Shown piece after piece: positions 40,075 to 49,036 of a stretch of DNA of 64,000 nt (position 1 is the first letter of the stretch; each line of letters begins with the position of its first letter). The notes below the pieces were generated by a model. It saw only the letters and a list, made by a program, of their open reading frames with translations. It was not told the origin of the DNA and ran no database searches. Where the stretch lies: NCBI GenBank assembly GCA_963844655.1, contig CAWJPA010000002.1, positions 186,001 through 250,000 on the forward strand, read 5' to 3'. This DNA is from JASHPR01 sp963844655 (GTDB lineage: Bacteria; Actinomycetota; Actinomycetes; Streptosporangiales; Streptosporangiaceae). The translations under genes and the position numbers were made by a program.

Positions 40075-40497
40075 ATGACTACCGTTTGGAACATGGCTGA
40101 AGACGGGCACAGGAATGAACCGGGCGTCGTCACCAAGCTCAGTCCCCGATCGGTAGCCGACACCGTCGTGCGCCTGATCGACCTGATCGGCGTGAAAGGC
40201 CTCAAGCTGTTCGCCGTGATCGACCAGACCGAGGCCGCGCGGCAGGCCGGGCTGGAGATGCGGCAGACCACGCTGGTGCTGTTCGGCAGCCCGGCCGCGG
40301 GGACGCCGGTCATGGTGGCCTCGCCGCTGGTCGCGCTCGACCTGCCGCTGAAGGTACTGGTCTGGGCCGACGGGGAGCAGACCGTGGTCAACTACACCGC
40401 ACCGGCCGAGCTCGCCGCCCGCTATCACCTCAGTCCCGACCTGGCGAAGAACCTGGCCGGGATCGACCCGCTCACCGACGCGCTGGTGGCCCCGTAG
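40075..40497 (+). CDS. DUF302 domain-containing protein
   Basis: A 140-residue protein carrying one DUF302 domain. VVTKLSPRSVADTVVRLIDLIGVKGLKLFAVIDQTEAARQAGLEM and TTLVLFGSPAAGTPVM are its characteristic strands and helix, and ALDLPLKVLVWADGEQTVVNY ends it. Function is unknown. Start may be the ATG at 40075 or the one at 40093 (MAEDGHRNE); neither has a clear SD. Its stop abuts the stop of the convergent cyclase-family gene with no gap. Confidence 0.85.
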   Translation: MTTVWNMAEDGHRNEPGVVTKLSPRSVADTVVRLIDLIGVKGLKLFAVIDQTEAARQAGLEMRQTTLVLFGSPAAGTPVMVASPLVALDLPLKVLVWADGEQTVVNYTAPAELAARYHLSPDLAKNLAGIDPLTDALVAP

Positions 40498-41457
40498 CTA
40501 CAGCAGCGCCACGGCGTTGGCCGGTGACCCCACTCCCCCGGCCTTCTGGATCGGGGCACTCACAAGCAGGCCTTCGTATACGGCGGTTCGGGCGCAGTGC
40601 TCCGCCAGGCCGTCGAGGGCGAACATCTCGCCGACGGCCATGCCCAGCAGCGGGATCAGCCGGTAGTGGAGAAACCCGTCCGCCCGGCGCATGTCGAACG
40701 GCATGGCCTCCAGGGCCGGGCAGTCGGCCGCGACCGCGGCGACGCGGTGGTTCCACAGCCAGCGCGCCACCTCCTCGTCGGCAGCCAGGCCCGGGGCCGG
40801 GAACTGGCCCCCGGCGCCGAGCCGCTCCCGCGCCTCGGCCCCCAGCGACTCATACCAGCTGATCCAGCCGAACCGGAGCAGCAGGATGTCACCGTCGGCG
40901 CCGGCCACCCCCTGCGCCCGCATGACCTCGTCCAGCTCGGCCGCGCCGATGGCCTGCCGCGTGCCGGGATCGAGCGGCCGGCCCGCGCGCTCCCGGTGGC
41001 GCGCGATGTCCAGCAGCACGAACCGGCCGGCGATGCCGCGCCGGGACCAGGCCTGGATGTCGAGCCGGTGCCCGGCGAACCCGGAGGTCTGCTCGGCGGG
41101 CACACCGTTGTAGTAGCCGAAGTCGGGGTGACAGACGTGCGAGAGCGAGTCCCACTGGCTGGACGCCTGCGGGTAGAAGCTGTCGTAGTAGTCATCCTTC
41201 CCGCGGGGCGACGTGAGCACCGTGTGCACGGGGCTGCGCCGGCCCAGGACCGCGGGCGACGGCTTGTCGACATCCCAGTTCAGCGGGAAGACCAGGCCCT
41301 GGCGGACGAGCGTCGCGGCGGCGGCCACCTCGCCCGCGCCGACGAGATTGAGGGTGCCGACCTCGTCGGCCTCGCCGAACAGGCCCCAGGTCGAGCGATC
41401 CGGCGTGCCGTCACCGCCGGTCAGCTCGTCGTAGTCCGGGAGGTTGTCAGTGCTCAT
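40498..41457 (-). CDS. Cyclase family protein (kynurenine formamidase-like)
   Basis: A 319-residue metal-dependent hydrolase of the cyclase family. WGLFGEADEVGTLNLV opens it. QASSQWDSLSHVCHPDFGYYNG carries the metal-binding pattern usually written H-x-G-T-H-x-D-x-P, here with substitutions. GIAGRFVLLDIAR and GDILLLRFGWISWYESLG are also typical, as are FDMRRADGFLHYRLIPLLGMAVGEMF and LDGLAEHCAR near the end. Substrate could be an N-formyl amide or an aromatic lactone. The ATG has GGAGG nine bases upstream. Confidence 0.85.
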   Translation of the reverse strand: MSTDNLPDYDELTGGDGTPDRSTWGLFGEADEVGTLNLVGAGEVAAAATLVRQGLVFPLNWDVDKPSPAVLGRRSPVHTVLTSPRGKDDYYDSFYPQASSQWDSLSHVCHPDFGYYNGVPAEQTSGFAGHRLDIQAWSRRGIAGRFVLLDIARHRERAGRPLDPGTRQAIGAAELDEVMRAQGVAGADGDILLLRFGWISWYESLGAEARERLGAGGQFPAPGLAADEEVARWLWNHRVAAVAADCPALEAMPFDMRRADGFLHYRLIPLLGMAVGEMFALDGLAEHCARTAVYEGLLVSAPIQKAGGVGSPANAVALL

Positions 41458-41640
41458 TGGCTCGCCTCCGGCCAGACGCTCATCGGTCAGACCTCCCTGG
41501 TGCCCTGCGGGCTCGATGCGCCGGCGCCCGCTGCGCACCGGGCCGCCAGCCCGGACAGTAGTGCGGCTGGGCGAGCATGATCAACCCGAGCACGCCCCGG
41601 CCGGGCCGAGGGTGGCCGTTGTGCCAGACGGGACAGCGGC

Positions 41641-41823
41641 ATGACCGGGATCGATCGCACCCTGCGCCGGGCCGGGCAGCTCGCTGCCGGGCTGACGGCG
41701 AACATCCCGGGGGTGACCGCGGGCACCGGGCCGCCGGATCCCGCCGGTCACGACCTGGTGGTCAACGCGACACCGCTGGGCATGAAGCCAGGCGACCCGC
41801 TGCCGACGGGCACGAGCGTTTAG
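41641..41823 (+). pseudogene. Shikimate dehydrogenase (aroE) fragment
   Basis: Sixty residues remain from an AroE-type enzyme. The segment DPAGHDLVVNATPLGMKPGD is the conserved NADP-domain strand and catalytic-domain loop of shikimate/quinate dehydrogenases, preceded by RTLRRAGQLAAGLT, the helix after the dinucleotide loop. The N-terminal substrate domain and the glycine-rich loop are missing. The C-terminal part is replaced by GTSV and a stop that overlaps the stop of the XRE gene. It appears to be a remnant at the boundary of the polyhydroxyalkanoate locus. Confidence 0.6.
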
Positions 41824-42224
41824 GGAGTGCCCGCGGCGTCCCCGTCGTCGCGGAGCATGCTGGCGTAGACGGCGATGAGCGCCGCCTTCTGCGCCTCGGT
41901 CAGCCGCGCGTCGGCCTTGATCACGTCGGCCACCTGCTGCGGGGCCGGAGTCTCGCCGGCATCAGCGTCCGCGGCGGGTGCCTCGGCGGCGCCGAACAGG
42001 CCCGCCTGCGCGAGCAGGGTCTCCGCGGACACGTTGAGGGCTTCGGCGATCGCCTTGATGACCCGCACGGACGGCTGGTGCACGCCGCGCTCGACCTGGC
42101 TCAGGTAGGGATGCGATAGCCGGGTCAGCTCCGCCATCTGGCGCAGCGACAGCCGGGCCAGCTCGCGCTGGCTGCGGATGTAGGCGCCGAGCGCCTCCAT
42201 CTGGGCCGTCCACGGATCGGTCAC
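41820..42224 (-). CDS. XRE-type helix-turn-helix regulator at the PHA locus
   Basis: A 134-residue DNA-binding protein. The HTH is in IRSQRELARLSLRQMAELTRLSHPYLSQVERG, with HQPSVRVIKAIAEALNVSAETLL completing the domain. The C-terminal half has an acidic Ala-rich linker and a helical segment LTEAQKAALIAVYASMLRDD. The GTG start has GGGAG nearby; an ATG 81 bases upstream in the same frame is less likely. Its placement next to phasin, phaC and phaB suggests it controls polyhydroxyalkanoate genes, similar in role to PhaR of proteobacteria although unrelated in sequence. Confidence 0.85.
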   Translation of the reverse strand: MTDPWTAQMEALGAYIRSQRELARLSLRQMAELTRLSHPYLSQVERGVHQPSVRVIKAIAEALNVSAETLLAQAGLFGAAEAPAADADAGETPAPQQVADVIKADARLTEAQKAALIAVYASMLRDDGDAAGTP

Positions 42225-42350
42225 GTCTGCTCCCGCCGGCTGGTACGACGCGCTGTCGCTGTGCTGACTATCAAGTCTGTAGTAAGTATGACTCGTGCGC
42301 GGCAAACCGGGGCTGACCCGGCCTGCCGCGCACGATTGGCACGCGAGGGG

Positions 42351-42680
42351 TTACTTGACGGACGCGCCAGTCCTGGCCGTGCGGGGCTCGCCCTTGGCGG
42401 CGCTGGTGAGCACCGGCGTGGTGGCCTCGACCACGTCCTCGGCGAACTTCCGCTGCTGCGCCAGCAGCTGCTCGGCGAAGTCGTAGGCGTTCGCCACGAC
42501 GTCGGACGGCTTGGGCAGCCTGTCGGCGAACGGCGCCGACGGGACGGGCAGCGACGGCGTCATCGACTGGACGGTGCTGGCCCAGGTCCGGATCGCGTCG
42601 GTCATGGTCTCCTGGCTCTTGCGAATGGTGTCCAGGATCTGCCCCTGCAGTTCCTTGCCACTGGTGGCGAAGTCGGTCAT
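42351..42680 (-). CDS. Phasin-like granule-associated protein
   Basis: A 109-residue amphipathic helical protein starting MTDFATSGKELQGQILDTIR. ILDTIRKSQETMTDAIRTWAST and VANAYDFAEQLLAQQRKFAEDVV resemble phasin helices that coat polyhydroxyalkanoate granules. The last 20 residues are basic. SD GAGGAG lies about 8 bases before the ATG. It is transcribed in the same direction as phaC upstream and the regulator downstream. A promoter-like TTGGCA-N18-TATAGT sits just upstream. Confidence 0.82.
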   Translation of the reverse strand: MTDFATSGKELQGQILDTIRKSQETMTDAIRTWASTVQSMTPSLPVPSAPFADRLPKPSDVVANAYDFAEQLLAQQRKFAEDVVEATTPVLTSAAKGEPRTARTGASVK

Positions 42681-42712
42681 AGCTGTGTCTCCTCTTCGTG
42701 GGGTACGTGGTA

Positions 42713-42742
42713 ACTATACCATCCACACGGGAGCTTTGCCAA
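42713..42742 (-). promoter_or_regulatory. Likely promoter of the phasin gene
   Basis: On the minus strand TTGGCA (complement of 42737-42742) and TATAGT (complement of 42713-42718) are 18 bases apart. The phasin ATG lies about 33 bases downstream with a GAGGAG SD. This would let phasin be expressed more strongly than the phaBC genes. Confidence 0.45.
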
Positions 42743-42795
42743 ACGAGACCGCGCCTGCCGGGGACAGGCGGGGCGCCATCAGCCCCGTGACCAGG

Positions 42796-44508
42796 TCAGC
42801 CGCGCACGTACTCCCCAGGAGCGTCGCCGAGCGCCGGATAGCGGTCGCTGCCCGTCGGCGGCGGCGCGATGAGGCGGCCAGCGCGGGCATCCGCCCACTC
42901 GGCCCAGTCCTCCCACCAGGAGCCAGCGTGCCGCTCGGCCGCTTCCCGCCACTGGGCCGTGCCCGGCGGGTTGTGCTCGCCTGCCTCGTACCAGGCCTTG
43001 GGCCCCGGCGGGTTGACGATGCCGGCGATGTGGCCGCCGCTGGACAGCACGTACCTGACCGTGCCCCCCAGCAGCTCGGTGGCCCGGTAGGACGACTCCC
43101 AGGGCACGATGTGGTCGTTGATCGCGCCCACCACGTAGGTGTCGCTCTTGATGTCACCGAGGGACAGGATCTCCCCGGCGAGCTCCATCTCGCCCCGGGC
43201 TAGCTGGTTGCGCAGGTACAGCGAGCGCAGGCAGAAGCTGTGCATGGCGGCGGGCAGCCGGGTGCTGTCCGCGTTCCACGCGAGGATGTCGAAGGCGGGC
43301 GGGCTCTGTCCCATGAGCCAGTTCGACGCCACGTAGCTGAAGATCAGGTCGTTGGCCCGGAGCATGTCGAACGTGCCCGCCATCTGCGAGCCCTCCATGA
43401 CCCCGGTGCGCGCCATCTCCTTCTCCAGCCGGGAGACGGTCTGCTCGTCGGTGAACGCACCGAGGACACCAGGCTGGCCGTAGTCGACCAGGGTGTTGAG
43501 GAGCGTAACGGAACCTAGACGGGTATCCCCGGTGGCGGCCAGGTACGCCGCGAGCATCGCGGTCAGCGAGCCGCCCAGGCAGAGACCGACGATGTCAATC
43601 TTGGGCGAGCCGGTGATGTCGGAGATCACGTCGAGCGCGGTCTTCGGGCCGTTGATGAGGTAGTCGTCCAGGGTGACGTCGCTCATCGAGGCGTCCGGGT
43701 TGCGGTAGGAGATCGCGAACACGGTGCGCCGGTGCTTCACCGCCCACTCCAGGAAGCTCCGGTCCGGGGCGAGGTCCATGACGTAGTACTTGTTGATCCA
43801 GGGCGGGCTGGCCAGCACCGGGACCGAGCGCACCTGCTTGGTCTGCGGCCCGTACTGGATCAGCTCCATCAGCTCGTTGCGGAACACCACCTTCCCCGGG
43901 GTGGCCGCCAGGTTGCGGCCCAGCTCGAAGCCGCTGGTGTCGACCTGCCGGGGCCGCCCGTGGTTGTGCGCGACGTCGTCGAGGAAGTTGACCGCCCCGG
44001 CCAGCACGCTGTTGCCGCTGGTCTCGAACGCCTTCTTCAGCGCGGCCGGGTTCGTGAGCAGGAAGTTGGTCGGGGCCAGGGCGTCGAACAGGAAGCCCGT
44101 CGCCAGCTGGGCCTTGCGGTCGGCCATGGCGTCGCCCTCGCCGGCCGCCAGCAGTTCCTCGCCGAGCCGCCGGGCGGCCAGGTAGGCCTGCCGCAGCGTG
44201 AAGAAGGCAGGGTTGCCGTCCCACGTCGGGTCGGCGAACCGCCGGTCCTTCGCGTCGAGGGGCACGGGGGGCTCCAGGTCGGACCCGAACCAGCGCGCGG
44301 CCGCCACCGGCCAGGTCCGGGCCATCGCGGTGCCGAACTGCAGCCAGGCCCCGGCGACCTGGTCGGGCCGGGTGGCGGCGCGGGCCATCACGGCCAGCAC
44401 CGACCGGCCGAAGTCGGCCGTGTCCACCCTGGCAAACAGGCCGGTTTCCGGGGCGAGTACCTCGCTCGCCTCAGTCGCGGCATCCCAGGCCGCTTCCCGC
44501 GGGCTCAT
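42796..44508 (-). CDS. phaC: Poly(3-hydroxyalkanoate) polymerase PhaC
   Basis: A 570-residue PHA synthase polymerising hydroxyacyl-CoA into storage polyester. The lipase-like box is IVGLCLGGSL with the nucleophile Cys310. GAINDHIVPW holds the catalytic Asp and LSSGGHIAGIVNPPG the His. VPVLASPPWINKYYVMDLAPDRSFLEW and the PhaC N-terminal domain (FLFDALAPTNFLLTNPAALKKA) are class I/II-like; length also fits those single-subunit classes. The ATG has AGGAGGTAGCGA directly upstream. It is preceded by phaB with a 41-base gap, and is followed by phasin and an XRE regulator. Confidence 0.95.
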   Translation of the reverse strand: MSPREAAWDAATEASEVLAPETGLFARVDTADFGRSVLAVMARAATRPDQVAGAWLQFGTAMARTWPVAAARWFGSDLEPPVPLDAKDRRFADPTWDGNPAFFTLRQAYLAARRLGEELLAAGEGDAMADRKAQLATGFLFDALAPTNFLLTNPAALKKAFETSGNSVLAGAVNFLDDVAHNHGRPRQVDTSGFELGRNLAATPGKVVFRNELMELIQYGPQTKQVRSVPVLASPPWINKYYVMDLAPDRSFLEWAVKHRRTVFAISYRNPDASMSDVTLDDYLINGPKTALDVISDITGSPKIDIVGLCLGGSLTAMLAAYLAATGDTRLGSVTLLNTLVDYGQPGVLGAFTDEQTVSRLEKEMARTGVMEGSQMAGTFDMLRANDLIFSYVASNWLMGQSPPAFDILAWNADSTRLPAAMHSFCLRSLYLRNQLARGEMELAGEILSLGDIKSDTYVVGAINDHIVPWESSYRATELLGGTVRYVLSSGGHIAGIVNPPGPKAWYEAGEHNPPGTAQWREAAERHAGSWWEDWAEWADARAGRLIAPPPTGSDRYPALGDAPGEYVRG

Positions 44509-44549
44509 TCGCTACCTCCTGTGTTGGTTGGCCACCGGTACCGGCGCGG

Positions 44550-45374
44550 TCACATGTCCAGGCCGCCGTTGACGGCCCAGACCTGCCCGGTGATGTAGGC
44601 GGACTGGTCGGCGGCCAGGAACCCGACCACCCGGGCGATCTCCTCGGGACGGCCGAGCCTGCCTACCGGGATCTGCCCGCGCACCCGGTCCAGGGCCTTC
44701 TCCGGCATGCTGGCCAGCATGTCGGTGGCGATGAAGCCGGGCGTGACCGCGTTCACGGTCAGCCCGATCCCGTCGCCGACCGGGCGCTCGGCGCGGCCGA
44801 GCTGGAACAGCACCTCCCGGGCCAGCGACTTGGTCAGGCCGAACAGGCCGGACTTGGACGCCGCGTAGTTGACCTGGCCGATGTTGCCGGTCTCCCCGAT
44901 CACCGAGGATACGTTGATGATCCGGCCGGTGCCGCGCTCGATCATGTGGTCGGCGGCCGCCTGAGCCATGAAGAACGCGCCGGACAGGTTGACCGAGATC
45001 ACCCTGTGCCAGTCGTCGTCGGTCATCTTGGCCACGGTCCTGTCGATCGAGATCCCGGCGTTGTTGACCAGGATGTCGAGCCGGCCGTGCTGGTCGATGA
45101 CCTCGGCGAGCACGCGACGGCAGTCGTCGGGGGCGCCGATGTTGCCCTCGTGCACGGTGATCCGCTGCTGCGGGTACTCGGCGGTCATGCTCTCGATGAA
45201 CTTCTCCGCGCTCTCCCGGCCGTGCCAGTACCCGGCGGCGACGTGGCCGCCCTCGGCGGCAAGCTGGCGGCAGATCGCCGCGCCGATGCCGCGCGTGCCG
45301 CCGGTGACCAGGGCCACCCGGTCGCCAACCGTGGCCAGCCCGAGCGTCTCAGGCTGCTGTCCCGTTGTGGTCAT
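44550..45374 (-). CDS. phaB: Acetoacetyl-CoA reductase PhaB (SDR)
   Basis: A 274-residue short-chain dehydrogenase. RVALVTGGTRGIGAAICRQLA is the NADP-binding loop, DILVNNAGISIDRTVAKM the NNAG motif, and INVSSVIGETGNIGQVNYAASKSGL carries the Ser, Tyr and Lys of the catalytic site. The FFMAQAAADHMIERG and NIGQVNY segments are shared with acetoacetyl-CoA reductases of PHB synthesis. Its position directly upstream of phaC supports that function over FabG. The N-terminal 15 residues are extra to the fold. Confidence 0.93.
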   Translation of the reverse strand: MTTTGQQPETLGLATVGDRVALVTGGTRGIGAAICRQLAAEGGHVAAGYWHGRESAEKFIESMTAEYPQQRITVHEGNIGAPDDCRRVLAEVIDQHGRLDILVNNAGISIDRTVAKMTDDDWHRVISVNLSGAFFMAQAAADHMIERGTGRIINVSSVIGETGNIGQVNYAASKSGLFGLTKSLAREVLFQLGRAERPVGDGIGLTVNAVTPGFIATDMLASMPEKALDRVRGQIPVGRLGRPEEIARVVGFLAADQSAYITGQVWAVNGGLDM

Positions 45375-45627
45375 GACATCAATCCCATCGTGTGCATCAT
45401 CTCGGCTCGCCGCCGTCCCGGGCCGGGCCGCGCGGCATCACGGTGCAGGGGTGGCCGACGGTCCCGGCGTCGCGCTCCGGATCAGCATCAAGCACCATGG
45501 CGGGGGTGGCCACGCCGGTGAGATACCCGCCGGCGGCGTGCCCGATGCCCGGGGACGGCGTAACGCATGAAGTCACTAGACCTGCCTCCGTGGGGCAGGC
45601 TGAAACCCCGGAACTGAAAAAAACGGG

Positions 45628-46791
45628 CTACCGGACTCCGTAGAGGTACTCGAGCGCGAGCTGGTCCAGCCGCTCGAAGCCCATGCCCCGCTCCCCCAGG
45701 GCCACAGTGTCCGGGCTGAAGCCGCGGATGTCGCGCCAGGTCTCGCCCTCGGCGAGCGTCGGCAGCGACAGGTCGGGCACCCGGGCCGCGCGCAGCGCCT
45801 CGGCCACCTCGGGGTCGGCCCGGAACGCGCGGACCTTCTCCCTCAGGATCAGGTAGTTGCGCATGCAGCCCGACGCCGAGGCCCAGACCCCGTCGTCGTC
45901 CTCGGTGCGCGGCGGCTTGAAGTCGAAGTGCACCGGCCCGGCGTACCCGCCCGCCTCGAGCGCGTCCACCACCCAGAACGCGCCCCGCGCGTTGCCCGCG
46001 CCGAACCGCAGGTCCTGGTCGAAGCGCGGGCCGTGCTGGCCGTTCAGGTCGATGTGAAACAGCTTGCCGTGCCACATCGCCTGGGTGATCGCGTGCGCGT
46101 AGTTGAGCCCGGACATCTCCTCGTGCCCGACCTCGGGGTTGAGGCCGACCAGCTCCGGGTGCTCAAGCTCGGTGATGAACGCCAGCGCGTGCCCGGCGGT
46201 GGGCAGCAGGATGTCGCCGCGGGGCTCGTTCGGCTTGGGCTCGAGCGCGAACCGCAGGTCATAGCCCTGGTCGAGCACGTAGCCGCACAGGATGTCGTAC
46301 GCCTCCTTGCACCGCTCCAGGGCTGCCCGCACATCCTTGGCCGCCCCGGACTCGGCGCCGTCCCGCCCGCCCCAGCAGACGTAGACCCTGGCGCCGAGCT
46401 CGGCGGCCAGGTCGAGGTTGCGCATGACCTTGGCCAGCGCGAACCGGCGCACGTCCCGGTCGTTGGCGGTGAACCCGCCGTCCCGGAACATCGGGTGCGA
46501 GAACAGGTTCGTGGTCGCGGTGGTCACGACCAGGCCGGTCTCGTCCAGCGCCTTGCGGAAGGCGGAGATCCGCTCGTCCCGCTCCTGGGTGGTCGCGTCG
46601 AAGTCGAACACGTCGTTGTCGTGGAAGTTCACGCCGCACGCGCCGATCTCGGCCAGCTTGCGCACGGCGCGCTCGGCGGGCATGGGCGGCCGGACCGCGC
46701 CTCCGAAGACGTCCACGCCCTGCCAGCCAACGGTCCAGATGCCGAACGAGAATCTGTCGGCGGGGGTGGGTACGTAGCGATCGGTGCTCAC
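45628..46791 (-). CDS. xylA: Xylose isomerase
   Basis: A 387-residue actinobacterial-type (class I) xylose isomerase converting D-xylose to D-xylulose. It starts YVPTPADRFSFGIWTVGWQG. VNFHDNDVFDFDA holds the catalytic His and Asp. NLFSHPMFRDGGFTANDRDVRRFA, RFALEPKPNEPRGD (metal Glu) and GLNPEVGHEEMSGLNYAHA (metal Glu, His) are present, and KLFHIDLNGQHGPRFDQDLRFG supplies the metal Asp and His residues. The GTG start overlaps the xylB stop by four bases (GTGA). No xylose transporter is next to it. Confidence 0.97.
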   Translation of the reverse strand: MSTDRYVPTPADRFSFGIWTVGWQGVDVFGGAVRPPMPAERAVRKLAEIGACGVNFHDNDVFDFDATTQERDERISAFRKALDETGLVVTTATTNLFSHPMFRDGGFTANDRDVRRFALAKVMRNLDLAAELGARVYVCWGGRDGAESGAAKDVRAALERCKEAYDILCGYVLDQGYDLRFALEPKPNEPRGDILLPTAGHALAFITELEHPELVGLNPEVGHEEMSGLNYAHAITQAMWHGKLFHIDLNGQHGPRFDQDLRFGAGNARGAFWVVDALEAGGYAGPVHFDFKPPRTEDDDGVWASASGCMRNYLILREKVRAFRADPEVAEALRAARVPDLSLPTLAEGETWRDIRGFSPDTVALGERGMGFERLDQLALEYLYGVR

Positions 46792-48230
46792 TGGCCGGTC
46801 CCTTCCTTCCAGGTAGCGGTGTCGTCGCGGAGCGCCGCGTGACGCTCCCTGATGTCGAGCTTTGCCGGGCCGGTGTAGTCGGTGGTCGGCCGGGACGGCC
46901 AGTCCGGCGGCTCAGTCGTCCCGGCCAGCGCCCATGCGGCCTGGCGGGCGGCGCCGAGCGCGACGTACTCCTCCGGCTCGGGCACCACGACCGGCGAGAA
47001 GAAGATGCCGGGTGCGAGCTCGCGTACCGCGGCCGACCTGGCCCCGCCGCCGATCAGCAGCACCCGCCTGGGTGACTCGCCGCCCGCCCCGGGCCCGGCG
47101 GCGCAGGCCAGCGCGATCCGGTCGGCCGCGTCGGCCAGCGAGGCGAGCAGCGCCTCGACCGCGGCCCGGGCCAGGTTCTCGCGGGAGGCGTTGCCCGTGG
47201 TCAGGCCGCGCAGCACCCCGGTCGCATCGGGCCGGTCCGGGGTCCGCTCGCCGTCCAGGTACGGCAGCAGCGTGATCCCGCCCGCGCCGGGCTCCGCGGC
47301 CAGCGCCAGCGCCGACAGCCCGTCCAGGTCGGTGCCAAGCAGCGACGCGGCCGCGGACAGCACGAGGCCCGCGTTGATCGTGCACACCAGCGGCAGGAAC
47401 CGCCCGGTCGCGTCGGCGAACCCGGCCACCGCCCCGGACGGGTCGTCGGCGGGCACCTCGCTGACCGCGAACGCCGTGCCCGAGGTGCCGATCGACACCG
47501 CCACGTCGCCGGGCCCGAGGCCGAGGCCCAGCGCGGCGCCCATGTTGTCCCCGGTCCCGGCCGACACCGCCGCGCCCCAGGCGGTCTCCCCCACGGTCTC
47601 GCCCGGCTGCGCCACGCGCGGCAGCCGCAGCGGATGCCCGATCGCCGCCTCGGCCAGGTCGGGCAGCCAGGTCCCAGCCGGGGTCGCGAAGTACCCGGTG
47701 CCGGACGCGTCGCCCCGGTCGGTCACTATCCCGGGTGTCTCAGCGTCCCCGCCCGGGCCGCCGCCGCGGAGCTTCCAGGTCAGCCAGTCGTGCGGCAGCA
47801 GCACGGCGGCCGCGCGCCCGGCGCTGGCCGGCTCGCGGGTGGCCAGCCAGCGCAGCTTGGTCACGGTGAACGACGCGGTCGGCACGCTGCCCGTGTGGCT
47901 CGCCCACCAGGACGGCCCGCCCAGCTCGCCGGTCAGCTCGGCCGCGGCGGCCGCCGACCGCAGGTCGTTCCAGAGCAGCGCGGGCCTGATCACCTCGCCG
48001 GCCTCATCCAGGACGATCATGCCGTGCTGCTGCCCGGCCACGCCGACCGCGCCGGCCCGGTCCAGCAGCCCCTCGCCCGCCTGCTGCAGCGCCGCCCACC
48101 AGGCGGCCGGGTCCGCCTCGGTGCCCGCCGGGTGCGGCGCGCTGCCCCGGCCGACCACGGTGCCGTCCCCGGCCTCGCACAGCACGACCTTGGTGGACTG
48201 GGTCGAGGAGTCCACGCCGGCCACGAGCAT
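46788..48230 (-). CDS. xylB: Xylulokinase
   Basis: A 480-residue FGGY kinase that phosphorylates D-xylulose. AGVDSSTQSTKVVLCEA is the N-terminal ATPase motif, GVAGQQHGMIVLD the substrate loop, PHDWLTWKLRGG a family signature, and GTGDNMGAALGLGLGPGDVAVSIGTSGTAF carries the catalytic Asp and phosphate loop. LLIGGGARSAAVREL is the C-terminal adenosine motif. It is translated together with xylA by a GTGA overlap and lies 35 bases after the GATase-like gene. The operon order is lacI, GATase-like, xylB, xylA. Confidence 0.96.
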   Translation of the reverse strand: MLVAGVDSSTQSTKVVLCEAGDGTVVGRGSAPHPAGTEADPAAWWAALQQAGEGLLDRAGAVGVAGQQHGMIVLDEAGEVIRPALLWNDLRSAAAAAELTGELGGPSWWASHTGSVPTASFTVTKLRWLATREPASAGRAAAVLLPHDWLTWKLRGGGPGGDAETPGIVTDRGDASGTGYFATPAGTWLPDLAEAAIGHPLRLPRVAQPGETVGETAWGAAVSAGTGDNMGAALGLGLGPGDVAVSIGTSGTAFAVSEVPADDPSGAVAGFADATGRFLPLVCTINAGLVLSAAASLLGTDLDGLSALALAAEPGAGGITLLPYLDGERTPDRPDATGVLRGLTTGNASRENLARAAVEALLASLADAADRIALACAAGPGAGGESPRRVLLIGGGARSAAVRELAPGIFFSPVVVPEPEEYVALGAARQAAWALAGTTEPPDWPSRPTTDYTGPAKLDIRERHAALRDDTATWKEGTGQ

Positions 48231-48265
48231 AAGCGCTCCTTCCGCCGGATCGGCCAGGACGGATG

Positions 48266-49018
48266 CTAGCCCTCAGCGCGGGATAGCCACGCTACGAGAT
48301 TCGACCACAACGGGCCATACCCCGGCCAGTCCATGAACGCCGGCGGGCCCCAGTGCGGCGCGCAGTCGGAGGTGAACACGGCGCTGCGCCCGGCGTGGTG
48401 GTCGCCGACGGCGATGAGCGGGTCCTCCCCGCAGCTCACCACCACGGACGCGCCGGCCCGCGGCGTCACCCGGTTGTAGCCGAGCAGCGCGGGCCAGTCC
48501 GCGGGCGGCAGGCCGGCCAGCACCGGGTGATCCGGCATCAGGACTTCGGGCGCCACGCCCTGCGGCATCTCGGCCCGGTCATCGGTCTCGCTGATCGTCA
48601 CCGGCAGCGCGTCCTCGACCGGCGTCCCGTGGTACCTGGCCTTGCCCTCGATGCCGGCGAAGGACAGGTAGCCGCCGATCATCAGCAGCCCGCCGCCGCC
48701 ACGCACGTACCGCTCGACCTGCTCGAGCCGGTTGGGCGCGGCCAGGGAGCGCTCGAACGTGTCCGGCGACAGCAGCAGGCTGTTCGCGCCGATGTCGCTC
48801 AGAATCACCGCCTCGTAGCGCGCCAGCTCACCGGCGGTGCCGGGGAACTGCGCCGGGACGAGGTGCCCGGGCAGGTACTCGACGTCGATGCCGGCCTCCG
48901 CCAGCGCGGCCCGCATGGCCCCGGCGCCCTCCACGTACGTGCTGGTGTTGAACGAGTCCACGCCCTTGATGTGCACGCTGTGCGTGACCCAGCTTTCGCC
49001 GCAGAGCAGCACCGCCAT
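48266..49018 (-). CDS. Class I glutamine amidotransferase-like protein (PF07090/DUF1355)
   Basis: A 250-residue protein of the putative cytoplasmic GATase1-like family. MAVLLCGESWVTHSVHIKGVDSFNTSTYVEGA opens it; YEAVILSDIGANSLLL, RYVRGGGGLLMIGGYLSFAGIEGKARYHGTPVEDALPV and DHPVLAGLPPADWPALLGYN are typical. SDCAPHWGPPAFMDWPGYGPLWSNLVAWLS ends it. The biochemical role is not known; relatives often accompany sugar catabolic genes. Here it is the second gene of the lacI-xylBA operon, 18 bases after the regulator. Confidence 0.82.
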   Translation of the reverse strand: MAVLLCGESWVTHSVHIKGVDSFNTSTYVEGAGAMRAALAEAGIDVEYLPGHLVPAQFPGTAGELARYEAVILSDIGANSLLLSPDTFERSLAAPNRLEQVERYVRGGGGLLMIGGYLSFAGIEGKARYHGTPVEDALPVTISETDDRAEMPQGVAPEVLMPDHPVLAGLPPADWPALLGYNRVTPRAGASVVVSCGEDPLIAVGDHHAGRSAVFTSDCAPHWGPPAFMDWPGYGPLWSNLVAWLSRAEG

Positions 49019-49036
49019 GGCCGGACCTCCCTGTCG

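Noticed and set aside
45375..45627. Possible small gene between phaB and xylA on the plus strand
   Set aside because: The product is low-complexity and lacks a convincing ribosome-binding site; nothing recognisable is seen in either strand.
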